From Tridacna crocea (taxonomy: Eukaryota; Mollusca; Bivalvia; Cardiida; Cardiidae): a stretch of 64,000 bases of DNA. The stretch spans positions 43,796,173-43,860,172 of the forward strand of contig OX031070.1 in the NCBI GenBank assembly GCA_943736015.1, in the 5' to 3' direction. This document shows, piece by piece, positions 54,301 to 63,119 of the stretch. The notes under the pieces are model-generated. The model did not search any database. It had not been told where the DNA came from and saw only the letters and a program-made list of their open reading frames with translations. Each line of letters begins with the position of its first letter. Position 1 is the stretch's first letter. The position numbers were made by a program, and so were the translations under genes.

Positions 54301-57300
54301 ACTTTCCTTATTGTTTTCTTCCCTTACAGATAAAAAAAAACAACACAATTTTCACCACCCTGAATTTGTCACCAAAATTACCTCATCTGGTAAAGAGGTA
54401 AATTGCATTTTAAATGCATAATATTTCTACAACTGGCACGGGTTATGGGTTTGAATCCCCGGCTGGCCAACTAAAATTAGTAATAGTCTTTCGGATGAGA
54501 CATTAAACCGAGGTCGCATGTGACTGTGCTATAGGCCGAGCACGTTAAAGAACCAGGTGAAGCTCTCAGTAGTTTCGACCTGTATCCTTGCACTATCCCC
54601 GGTAACAACAAACCATCTTCTTGGGACATCGTTCAGCGACGATAATTATCCAAACCAACTTGCTCGGTGCAATGTGTCATGGAAATGCATTAAACTGCCT
54701 GTTGCCAGATTTCAACTCTTATATGACCTGCAACACACAGAAGGGACATTTGGACATTTGATTCTGTGTAAAGTGTCATCGTGGATTAGCCTGTGCAGTT
54801 CGTGCAGGCTAATCCAAAACAATACTTTCTGTTTTTATGTAATTTTCTGTTTTTTGCAAGTCTGCTGTAGCACAAAAATTAATGTAGTCATGAAAGTGCC
54901 GTCTTGGGTTAGCCTGTGCAGGCTGATATGAGACAACAGTTTACGCAAATGTCCGAATGCCCCTCTTTGCATGTTACAAGCCTTGTTATTGCTTTTTAAA
55001 CCTTCAGGTTGTGAGCAGGGAAATTCTATTACATCTAATAGACCATCTAGTCACAGAGTATGCCAAAAATGTGACCATACAGGAATACCTAAATAAAACA
55101 GTAGTTCATATCCTTCCCTCGTTAAATCCAGATGGTTATGATCTCTCTCTGGAAGGAGACTGTGATAGCATCCTTGGAAGGTAAGCCGTTTTAAAAAAAG
55201 CTGATTAGTAAACTGTCTGGGGCTTTTAGGCCATCTTTTAGAACGGTCTTTAACCCTTTACTCCATAGATACTCATTTTGATGTATCAACAACAGACAGC
55301 TTTTGAAAACATTGTAGGAAAAGGAGAAATTGCTCGTAACGAGCAATTTCTCCTTTTCCTACAATGTTTTCCACTCAATCAGATATTTGTATCCTCATTT
55401 ATCCATATTTTTGACATCTTATCTTTATTTGCTGCTGAAATGTAAGAGTCTCAAATTGGCATATCAGGTAAAGGGTTATAATGTTCTTCAAGATTTTCTA
55501 AATTTGAAAGTAACACTACTTCTTATTGGTTAAACAATTTGGTTAACTCATGACCAAACAGCAAAATTTTAGACTGGTCCAAATTGAAAGCAATAGCAGA
55601 GGACACAATAAATGAAACTCAAAAACTGAAATTTGTTTCCAGTAGGCTAGAAAACATTGTGGGAAAAGGAGAAAATGCTGGTTAGCAGCATTTTCTCCTT
55701 TTCTCACAATGTTTTCTATAAGTTTCTTTCTCGGGGTCATCAAATTAAAGTCAGAATTATATGGTAATGGGTTAAACCATGCATCTGCAGACAACAATTT
55801 AAATCTTGTTTATATGATGATTTCTGACTTTGATAGGGTAGAAAATATTGAGGAAAAAGGAGAAAATGCTGGTTAACTCTTTACCAAACCACAAAATCTT
55901 AGACTGGTCCATATTGAAAGCACTTGCATACATCAAAATAAAGGTAACTCAAAAATTGAAATTTGTTTCAAGTAGGGTAGAAAACATTGTGAGAAACGGA
56001 GAAAATGCTGGTAAACAGCATTTCCTCCTTTTGCCTCAATGTTTTCAAAGGCTTTTCTTTCAGGGTCGTTAAAAGTTGGGATTGTGTGGTAAAGAGTAAA
56101 ATAAATCAATGAATTTGAGAAAGCTACAATGGCTTGCAAAACTTGGACATGATATTCCTGGATAATAAACAAGCAATTTCGTTTAAATGGTATTCCCCGC
56201 CAAAATGACCTTTTCAAAAATTTATGTGACTGCATAACTCGAAATCACTCCTAGTCGTATAGTTTGCATCAAATCAATATAAAAAAGTTTATCAGCAGAA
56301 TAGGTTAATGCACACATGTATAAAAGTTTCATGAAATTCTGTTAAATGGTATTGGAGATATCGTCTCGGACAGACAGAAGGATGGACAGATGGAAAATGC
56401 TAAAACTGTATCTCTCCCCTTTTGTCTGAGGATAAAAAGACATTTATTGAACAATATATCTATCTCTTTACAGATACAATCATCACTACATGGATTTAAA
56501 TCGTAACTTTCCTGATCCAATCCACAATCGCAATCAGAAACCAATTCAACCAGAGACCCAAGCAGTTATAGATTGGCTACAGAGATACAGTTTCGTGCTG
56601 TCTGCAAATCTTCATGGGGGTGCAATGGTGGCCAATTATCCATTTGATCAATACTTGGACAGTAAGACTTTGTTCATTTGTATCTTTACTCCATAGATAC
56701 TCATTTCTACACATTGCTTGTAGGAGCCTTTGGAAAACATTGTGGCAAAAGGTGAAATTGCTCGTGACGAGCAATTTCACCTTTTGTCACAATGTTTTCT
56801 ATGCTATCAAAAGGTTTCATATAGTAGTACACATAAGAAACTGCTACATCCTTGGACTTCATCTTTGCTGTTATTTAGGGTCAATTAGAGATACCATAGA
56901 AATGCCTTATGGGGTAAAGGGTTATTTGAGCCTCACTCTACCATGAGGGTTTAACTCTTTACCCCACAATCCTGAATTTTAACAACCTAGAAGGAAGGCT
57001 TTAAAAAAAATGTGGGAAAAGGAGAAAATACTGGTAACTAGCATATTCTCCTTTTCCTACATTTTTTTCTACTCTACCAAAGATGGAAAATGTCACCGTA
57101 AGACTTGATTCTTTCATTCAAGCCTCACTCTGGCAAGAGAGAGGGTTTCACCCTTTACCACACAATCTTGAGTTTTAATTATCCTCAATAGAAAGGGTTT
57201 TAAGCTCACCGAATATTTTCGGGGGAGCATATAGTCGCCACGCTGTGGATACGTCTTTTTGTCCAACCATCCGTCTGTCCGAAGCCATTTTTCCACAACC

Positions 57301-60300
57301 TTTGGACCAAAATTTTTGAAACTTCATATCTGAACTCCTTGGAACAATGTGCAAATACCTCTTTCCCGGTTTCTCAGTTTGAGGCTGCATCTCTTAAAAA
57401 GGGGACTTTTTGTAGAAAAAATGTTTTCTCTAATATCTCCTACATCAGTGCTCAAAACTTCGTGAAATTTCAAATCTGAACTCGTTGGAAGGTTGCCCAG
57501 ATACCTCTTTCCTGGCTTCTCAGTTACAGGCTGCATCACAGAAAAAATGGGGCTTCATGTAAAAATTGTTCTTCTCTAATATTTCTACATCAGTGTTCAA
57601 AAGTTTATGAAATTTCAAATCTGAACTCTATGGAATATTTCATACATTTTATGACAAACACTTGTTCGGGGAGCATAACCCGTCTCTGACGGCTCTTGTT
57701 TGTTTAGAGAATAAGGGTTAAGATATAGAGTTCATTTCATTAGCTTGTGGTTAATATGGGGAAATATTTGCTGAAAAAGGGAAAGGTATGCGAAAATAAC
57801 GAGTGCCATAAGGCTGGTTACCAGCATTTTCTCCTTTTCCTGCAATGTTTTCAAGAGCCTTCTTCAGAAAGGTCGATAAATAAAGTTTATTTCATCAGCT
57901 TGTGGTTAATATGGGGAAATATTTGCCAAAAAAGGGAAAGGTATGCGAAAATAACGAGTTATTTTCACGCACCTTTCCCTTTTGAGGCAAATATTTCCCC
58001 ATATTAACCACAAGCTGATGAAATAAATTATATATTATATTTCCTTTGATTATTTTGTCAATGAATGCCACTTTTAAAACTAACAATCTCAAGTCATATA
58101 CCAGATTTTTTGACAGGAGGAAAATATTCACTGCGATGGGGAAATAATTCCCCCCAGCTTAAATTCTTTACCCATAACATTTCTAAAAATAGACACATGA
58201 ATTATAATATATACAGTTTTGAACTGTTCCATAAAATGTTTAGTTGTTTCTCTCACTTCAGCCACAGTTAGAGACAATGGTGGCCCCTCCCTTTGCCCTG
58301 ACGATGACATGTTTAAATTTTTGGCCCTCACCTACTCAAGATCTCATTCCACCATGGCAATCGATGAAGGGCTGGAATGTGGGGATCTGTTTAAAGATGG
58401 GATCACAAATGGGGCTGATTGGTACACTGCACCAGGTATTACAATTTTTTTTCCTTTTACCACATTCTTTTTTACCTTTTCATGGATAAATCAGTCACTC
58501 AGGTCACATTCAATCTGTTGTGTGCAAATGCTTTGAAATTGAACGGCTGTAATATTTTTTGTTTTAGAAAGAGTTTAGGTTTGCCTTTGAGAGAATTACC
58601 ATTCAAGAATCAAATAGCAAGACTGGATGTCTGACAGATGACAAAACAGATCTTAGATCACTTTGAATTTTATCAGAACTGTGATTTTTTCAAAAAGCCC
58701 TTTTTTCTATGATTATTTAAACACATATATGTGACCCATCATGCAAAAAGGACCTTCTGGGAACTGTAAAAAAGGTCAACCCTGGTCAGACTGCGCAAAT
58801 TTGCGCAGGCTGACCTGATTTGACACTTTTCGCTTTAACTTATTACCAAACGACAAAATTTTAGGTTTGTCCAAATTGAAAGCATTTGCAGACGACAAAA
58901 TCAAAGTGACTGAATATTTGAATTTTGTTTTGTAAAGGGTAGAAAACATTGTGGGAAAAGGAGAAAATGCTGGTTACCAGCATTTTCTCCTTTTCCCACA
59001 ATGTTTTCTAAAGGTTTCTTTCTCAGGGGCGTCAAAAGTAGGGATTGTGTGGTAATGGGTTAATTACATGTTCTGTATGAACTTTGGTCAATGTACCTTG
59101 TTATACAATCATTTTTGAATTATCAACTTAACCCTTTACTCCATAGATACTCGTTTCGAAGCATTGCTTGTAGGAGCCTTTGGAAAACATTGTGACAAAA
59201 GGTGAAATTGCTCGTGACGAGCAATTTCACCTTTTGCCACAATGTTTTCTATGCTATTAAAAGGTGTCATATACACATAAGAAATGGCTTCATCCTTGCT
59301 GTTATTTAGGGTCAATTAGAGATACCATAAGAATGCCTAATTGGGTAAATGGTTAAACTGACCTGCACTGTCATTGATCTGTTTTCATCTAATTAATGTA
59401 CAGAATTCCCAGACGGTCCCTTTTTGCATGTTGGGTCACATAATTATGTTTGTTAATTTTTTCTCCAGGTGGTATGCAAGATTACAATTACTTAGAAGCA
59501 GGAGTGTTTGAGACCACACTGGAAGTATCCTGTTGTAAATATCCCAATGAAACATACCTACAGCACTTCTGGCTGGACAACAAAGATGCCTTGCTCAACT
59601 ACATTCTGGAGGTACATAGAGGTAATCAAAAGATAAGAATTTTGTATTGTTTTGTTTAAGTCTTTGCAGAATGACTCAATTTAAGAATTGTCTGAAATGA
59701 GAGCATTTGAAGACAACAAATTAGACTTTTGATCAATGATTGTTTGATTGATTGATTGTTGTATTTTCTTCTTAACCAACTTGCTCCTTTCCCACTTTAA
59801 CCCGTTACCAACCAATCCCAACTTTTAACGACCCTGAAAAAGAAGCCTTTTTGAAAATATCGTGGGAAAAGGAGAAAATACTGGTAACCAGCATTTTCTG
59901 CTTTTCCCACAGTGTTTTCTACCCTTCCCAGAACAAATTTCTATTTTTTAGTCACCTTTATTTTGTCGTCTGCAAATGCTTTCAATTTGGACCAGTCTAA
60001 AATTTTATTGGGTGGTAAAGAGTTAACCCATTACCAACCAATCCCATTTTTTAACGACCCTGAAAAAGAAGCCTTTTTGAAAATATCATGGGAAAAGGAG
60101 AAAATACTGGTAACCAGCATTTTCATCTTTGCCCACAATGTTTTGTACCCTACCTAACACAAATTTTGATTTTTCAGTCACATTTGTTTTTTTTCTTGTC
60201 TGTAAATGCTCTCAATTTGGGCTTGTCTATAATTTTGTTGTTTGGTAAAGAGTTAACCATAATTAAAAAAATCTAGTACTGAGAGAGGAATGAATCGTGT

Positions 60301-63075
60301 TGCACTGACTATCAACAGTCCTCGCCAAGAACCTCACCAACCTTGGGATTCAAACCTGCTCTTAACCCATTACCACACAATCCCTACTTTTGAAGCCCCT
60401 GAGAAAGAAGACTTTGGAAAACACTGTGGGAAAAGGAGAAAATGCTGGTAACCAGCATTTTCTGCTTTTCCCACAGTGTTTTCTACCCTTCCCAGAGCAA
60501 ATTTCAATTTTTCAGTCACCTTTATTTTGTTGTCTGCAAATGCTTTCAATTTGGACCAGTCTAAAATTTTCTCGTGTGGTAAAGAGTTAAGTCCTGTGAA
60601 GTGGACTGCCTTACCAGGGCTCCAGAAATATTGGATCAAATGATGGTCATTGTCTTTAACCCTTTACCACATAATGACAACTTTGAACGACTCTAGGAAA
60701 GAAGCCTTTTGAAAACCTTGTGGGAAAAGAAGAAAATGCTGGTTACCAGCATTTTCTTCTTTTCCCACAATGTTTTCTTTCCTCCTATCAAAGAAGAACT
60801 GTACCATTTTAGTCACATTGAAATTTTCGTCTGCAAATGCTTTTAATTTGGACAAGGCAAAAATTTTTCCGTCTGGTAAAGGGTTAAAAGGAGTAAAAAG
60901 CACTGTGGGAATGAGAGAAAATGCTGATTACCAGCATTTAATGTGACAGTACACATTTATTATCATTGTACCAAACAAGCCAAATGACAAAATTTCAGAC
61001 TGACCAAATTGAAAGTATTTTGGTTATGACAAATAGAAAGTAATCATGATGATGGAGTGCATTTGATACGTTTTTGAAAATGTCTTGGAAAAAGAAAGAA
61101 GGGCAAGTTACCAGCATATCATGCTGTCCGATTTTGAACTTTCCCGTCAGCTAATGCAACTATGTTGGTTCTCTATGTGCAATGTTGGACAAAAGTATAA
61201 ATAAACTGTTTTTGCATCATTTCTATACAGGCATAAAAGGTATTATAAAAGATGAAAATAGTAAACCATTTCAAGGTGTGAAGCTGGCAATTCAAGGGAG
61301 GCAACTTGTGCCTTTCAAGTCGTTGAAGAATGGAGAGTATTTTCGTTTATTATTGCCTGGAGAATACACCCTTGAGGTAATTTTGCAAACTATATATTTG
61401 GAAATAAAAACTCTTTTTCTATCTCTTTACCGCACAATCCCGACTTTTAATGACCCTGAAAGAGAAGGCTTTAGAAAACATTGTGGGAAAAGGAGAAAAT
61501 GCTGGTTACCAGCATTTTCTCAATTTCCCACAATGTTTTCTATCCTGTCAGAGACAGAAGTTTTCATCTTATCAGCATTAAATTTTTGGGCTGCAAATTC
61601 TTTCAATTTGGATGAATCCAACATCTTATTATTTGGTAAGAGTTAAATCTTTCGCTACCAGTGTTGCCTGTAAAAGATTTAACTCTTTACCACATGAGTA
61701 AATTTTAGACAGGTCCAAATTGTAAGCATTTGCAGACAACAAAATAAAGGTGACTGAAAAATTGAAATTTGTTCTGGGAAGGGTAGAAAACACTGTGGGA
61801 AAAGGAGAAAATGCTGGTTAGCAGCATTTTCTCCTTTTCCCACAGTGTTTTCAAAAGGCTTCTTTCTCAGGGCGTCAAAAGTAGGGATTGTGTGGTAATG
61901 GGTTAAATAGGTTCATAAAACCTCCCTTTCCCTGCTGATTTTGTTTAACTAGTGGGCAGAATGTATCCAAATGAACACCTGGTCATAATAAATATTATAG
62001 CACTGCCCTTTGGAGCAGAAAACTGATTTAGAAAAGGGATGTAGGTGAGAGGTACCACATAATTATACCGTAGATCATCCTCGGATACCCCGGGGTCTCC
62101 CTATTTGCTAGGCTACATCGACCCCTGGGACAATTGACTAATAAAACTTTGAATCAGCCGCCGAAAATCGATATGAAACCTCATAGCGTACAGTCCACTC
62201 GCCCATCACAAAATGATGATGGAACCAATGAAAAGCCAGCATTCGGCCAGTGGTAAAGCGAGGGAAATTCAATTAATTGTCCCAGGGATCGATGTAGCGT
62301 AGCAAATAGGGAGACACTGGGGTATCCGAGGATGACCGTAAATGACAAAGAGCGTCATTGGAACAACACCGTTGGTCTGCTCTAAGGCTGCCAGTGTGAG
62401 AGTAAAATGTGACCCATCACACAAATAGGAACTTCGAAGTGTCAAACCTTGTCAGACTGTGTGAAATGTGCAGGCTAATCAGGTTCGACACTTTTCACTT
62501 TCATGACATTTTCTGTATGAAAAGAGGTCATTGTACCTTGTTAAACAATCATTTTTGAATTATCAACTTAAACTGACCTGTACTATCGTTGATCTGTTTT
62601 CATCTAATTAATGTACAGAATTCCGAGATGGTCCCTTTTTGAGTGATGTGTTATATATCTCTATTATAAGTGAAGATAGCAACTTAAAACTTGGACAGAT
62701 TGTTTATTATCAAAAGGATACCCATACAACATGGGCATTACATTATCAAAGTAATTTTTAAATCAGTTATGCCCCTTTTTGACCAAGAATTTATATTGAA
62801 AATCAAGCACTTGCAGCAAAGTGTTGTCACTTACATACAGTACTCTTGTTTAACTTCAGATCACAGCTGACGGATATCACAGAGAATTGCGTAATATTTC
62901 AGTTAAAGACAACAGAATCACACGTTTAGATGTACAATTACACAGATTAAGCACATCAACAATTGGCACCAGTGACCCAACGGGAAGCTCTAACCATATA
63001 TTTTGGCACTTTGCTTCTTTGACTTTAAGTGTATTTGTTACTTTGCAGATTTTTATGAATAATGGCATTGTTTGA
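51172..63075 (+). CDS. CPM-like: Carboxypeptidase M-like M14 metallocarboxypeptidase (8 coding exons)
   Basis: Join 51172-51340, 53287-53384, 55008-55180, 56474-56661, 58262-58435, 59469-59621, 61231-61376, 62860-63075: 1317 nt, 438 residues plus stop. Every junction is AG/GT and keeps frame. Predicted role: zinc exopeptidase removing C-terminal Arg/Lys from peptides at the cell surface. Signal peptide 1-20; catalytic domain about 25-318; transthyretin-like beta-sandwich about 319-395; hydrophobic C-terminus 414-433 after a Ser/Gly-rich stretch, as in GPI-anchored CPM (human about 443 residues). Zinc ligands His86, Glu89 (MHGNE) and His194 (LHGG); Asn129-Pro-Asp-Gly, Arg147 and Asn156-Arg157 for substrate binding; catalytic Glu286 (LEVSCCKYP). 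A single-domain relative of CPE/CPN is the alternative. Confidence 0.93.
51341..51370. repeat. (GTAT)n microsatellite at the exon 1 donor
   Basis: GTATGTATGTATG begins with the donor GT itself, so alternative in-register donors exist every 4 bp. Confidence 0.9.
51374..51612 (-). pseudogene. C-terminal fragment of a mariner-type transposase
   Basis: On the minus strand 51543-51612 reads [19 protein letters not shown] then stop. The GxHIEHL ending is typical of Tc1/mariner (IS630-type) transposase C-termini. The following 170 bp to TATAGGGTGTTTTATAA would be its 3' non-coding end and terminus. The 5' part is cut off by a (TATG)n microsatellite. It lies in intron 1 of the carboxypeptidase gene. 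Confidence 0.6.
51605..51740 (+). repeat. (TATG)n microsatellite and a CTCACCTGAG-family end
   Basis: TATG repeats at 51605-51665 are followed by AAGCTCATCTGAGCTACAAG and CTTGTGATTGTGCTG, the left terminus of the 145-bp-array element family. Confidence 0.7.
51815..52432. mobile_element. Chain of TH-A, TH-B and TH-C copies
   Basis: TH-A right part (51815-51964), TH-B (+) 51961-52187 and TH-C (-) 52184-52432, joined by shared TTAA. In the TH-C copy AGGGTAGAAAACACTG is doubled before the hairpin. All three subfamilies sit side by side. Confidence 0.85.
52571..52915. repeat. 53-bp tandem repeat
   Basis: GTTGATAGTTCAAAAATG through GACTTTTTAACTCTA, about six units, one with an internal partial duplication. 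It arose from a segment present once in other R3 copies (59110-59130 and 62545-62570). Confidence 0.9.
52914..53142 (-). mobile_element. TH-A copy nested in R3
   Basis: TTAA at 52914-52917 and 53139-53142; perfect hairpin 53020-53092. Confidence 0.88.
53287..53384 (+). CDS. CPM-like: Carboxypeptidase exon 2
   Basis: Acceptor TTACAG at 53286, donor GAG/GTATGT. Encodes QQLWVLAIG and ends at the zinc motif MHGNE (His86, Glu89). Ends in phase 0. An R3 element finishes only 24 bp upstream. Confidence 0.92.
53774..54402. mobile_element. TH remnants interrupted by SINE-4
   Basis: A TH-A long arm (53774-53885) breaks at ACACTGTGG. SINE-4 (about 53888-54115, minus; head with GGGATCGAACCC and GAGCTACAGGGTC) follows. 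TH pieces resume at 54155-54235 and a decayed TH-C-like copy at 54237-54402. Confidence 0.68.
54425..54660 (+). mobile_element. SINE-1, 5'-truncated
   Basis: Begins inside the tRNA-like head (GGTTTGAATCCCCGGCTGG) and runs through the full body to CAGCGACGATAA. Confidence 0.83.
54745..54965. mobile_element. GCAGGCTAATCC element
   Basis: Ends ACATTTGGACATTTG...GTGTAAAGTG and AGTTTACGCAAATGTCCG are inverse-related. Internal hairpin ATTAGCCTGTGCAG...GTGCAGGCTAAT. It ends about 42 bp before exon 3. Confidence 0.7.
55008..55180 (+). CDS. CPM-like: Carboxypeptidase exon 3
   Basis: Acceptor CCTTCAG at 55007, donor AAG/GTAAGC. Encodes [14 protein letters not shown] to the [10 protein letters not shown] motif; N-glycosylation sites at Asn110 (NVT) and Asn118 (NKT). 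Ends phase 2, splitting Arg147. Confidence 0.92.
55249..55484 (+). mobile_element. TH copy mixing TH-B and TH-C features
   Basis: Starts like TH-B (CCCTTTACTCCATAGATACTC). The hairpin centre is GCTCGTAACGAGC (TH-C), with GTAGGAAAAGGAG and CTCCTTTTCCTAC arms (matched change). The long arm fits neither. Confidence 0.78.
55543..56099 (-). mobile_element. TH-A copies, one inserted in another's hairpin centre
   Basis: 55543-55775 is a full copy. A second (55775-55872) runs to AAAATGCTGG, and there a third begins at TTAA 55873 and runs to 56099, followed by no resumption of the second. Confidence 0.78.
56474..56661 (+). CDS. CPM-like: Carboxypeptidase exon 4
   Basis: Acceptor CTTTACAG at 56473, donor ACA/GTAAGA. 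Encodes [10 protein letters not shown] and the third zinc ligand His194 in [24 protein letters not shown] starts about 28 bp after the donor. Confidence 0.92.
56690..56925 (+). mobile_element. TH-B copy at the start of intron 4
   Basis: CTTTACTCCATAGATACTC start, intact hairpin 56733-56800 with GCTCGTGACGAGC, long arm with a small duplication, end GGGGTAAAGGGTTA. Confidence 0.87.
56951..57202 (+). mobile_element. TH-A copies, truncated
   Basis: 56951-57085 has short arm and hairpin only. 57146-57202 is a short arm that stops at TTTTAA where the next element begins. Confidence 0.65.
57202..57705. mobile_element. Dispersed element with AGCTCACCGAATATT start
   Basis: Left end AAGCTCACCGAATATTTTCG, right end GGGGAGCATAACCCGTCTC then GACGGCTCTTGTTTG. 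The interior has two ~150-bp diverged repeats (TCTCCTACATCAGTGCTCAAA and TTTCTACATCAGTGTTCAAA). Resembles the 145-bp-array element in plan but not in sequence. Confidence 0.55.
57734..58030. repeat. Large palindrome with an extra half-copy
   Basis: 57888-58028 is a palindrome with arms of about 65-70 bp: CATCAGCTTGTGGTTAATAT pairs with ATATTAACCACAAGCTGATG around AATAACGAGTTATT. An extra left arm (57734-57802) precedes it, separated by a TH-A right-half fragment (57803-57885). Confidence 0.8.
58262..58435 (+). CDS. CPM-like: Carboxypeptidase exon 5
   Basis: Acceptor CACTTCAG at 58261, donor CAG/GTATTA. Encodes [16 protein letters not shown] and [14 protein letters not shown], conserved in the N/E carboxypeptidase subfamily. 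Confidence 0.92.
58835..59063 (-). mobile_element. TH-A copy nested in R3
   Basis: TTAA-bounded, perfect hairpin around 58943-59010, ends GGTAATGGGTTAA. Confidence 0.9.
59128..59356 (+). mobile_element. TH-B copy nested in R3
   Basis: TCAACTTAA on the left and TTAAACTGACCTG on the right collapse to TCAACTTAAACTGACCTG, exactly the sequence at 62564-62580. Hairpin centre GCTCGTGACGAGC. Confidence 0.92.
59469..59621 (+). CDS. CPM-like: Carboxypeptidase exon 6
   Basis: Acceptor TTTTTTCTCCAG at 59468, donor AGAG/GTAATC. Encodes [20 protein letters not shown] and SCCKYP with catalytic Glu286. An R3 copy ends about 27 bp upstream of the exon. Confidence 0.92.
59797..60256 (+). mobile_element. Tandem pair of near-identical TH-A copies
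   Basis: 59797-60026 and 60023-60256 share one TTAA and share private variants in the short arm and hairpin (ACCAACCAATCCCA, GCCTTTTTGAAAATATC, AAAATACTGG). The long arms differ more. Confidence 0.88.
60270..60361 (-). mobile_element. SINE-4 head fragment
   Basis: GAGAGAGGAATGAATCGTG, TGACTATCAACAGTCC and GGGATTCAAACCTG match 53990-54075. Confidence 0.65.
60362..60887 (+). mobile_element. Two TH-A copies
   Basis: 60362-60590, with matched CACTGTGGG and CCCACAGTG arms, and 60656-60887, with matched GAAG and CTTC arms. Both TTAA-bounded. Confidence 0.9.
60888..61130. mobile_element. Decayed TH pieces
   Basis: GCACTGTGGGAATGAG...GCTGATTACCAGCAT at 60898-60940 and a diverged long arm at 60970-61030. 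Confidence 0.5.
61231..61376 (+). CDS. CPM-like: Carboxypeptidase exon 7
   Basis: Acceptor TTCTATACAG at 61230, donor GAG/GTAATT. Encodes the transthyretin-like domain ([33 protein letters not shown]). The donor lies 44 bp before a TH-A copy. Confidence 0.9.
61421..61906. mobile_element. Two TH-A copies in intron 7
   Basis: 61421-61645 (+, variant right arm with ATCTTATCAGCATTAAA) and 61679-61906 (-, hairpin with CACTGTGGG and CCCACAGTG arms). Confidence 0.87.
62068..62340. mobile_element. MITE with ~70-bp inverted ends (CCTCGGATACCCC)
   Basis: ATCATCCTCGGATACCCC... GCTACATCGACCCCTGGGAC at the left is matched in inverse by GTCCCAGGGATCGATGTAGC ... GGGGTATCCGAGGATGACC at the right. About 270 bp, more GC-rich than its surroundings, non-coding. 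Confidence 0.8.
62403..62650 (+). mobile_element. R3 element without nested insertions
   Basis: GTGACCCATCACACAAATAGG start, GTGCAGGCTAATCAGG, TTTTCACTTTC, and an ending of GGTCCCTTTTTGAGTGATG. Serves as the unoccupied site for the TH-B insertion at 59128. Confidence 0.8.
62860..63075 (+). CDS. CPM-like: Carboxypeptidase exon 8 (terminal)
   Basis: Acceptor TAACTTCAG at 62859. Finishes the beta-sandwich ([15 protein letters not shown]), then a Ser/Thr/Gly-rich spacer and the hydrophobic tail [19 protein letters not shown], stop at 63073. The tail fits a GPI signal, or less likely a transmembrane anchor. No clear AATAAA in the next 300 bp. Confidence 0.88.
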   Translation: MTADGYHRELRNISVKDNRITRLDVQLHRLSTSTIGTSDPTGSSNHIFWHFASLTLSVFVTLQIFMNNGIV

Positions 63076-63119
63076 TATACTTAACCTTCAAAGCGCATTT
63101 CATGACTATTATGGCCTAT

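Larger units (their letters stand above)
58728..59446 (+). mobile_element. R3 element with two nested TH copies
   Basis: Inverted ends TATGTGACCCATCATGC and GCATGTTGGGTCACATA. The interior is CAGACTGCGCAAATTTGCGC hairpin, TTTTCGC, TH-A at 58835-59063, TTCTGTATGAAC..., TH-B at 59128-59356, then ACTGACCTGCACTGTC. The copy at 62403-62650 lacks both TH insertions and gives the empty-site reference. Confidence 0.85.

Noticed and set aside
7661-61646. Dozens of 60-100 residue frames containing peptides such as [15 protein letters not shown] or [16 protein letters not shown] on both strands
   Set aside because: They are translations of the TH hairpin, which reads open on both strands because it is a palindrome without stops. 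They share no independent domain, start context or splice structure.
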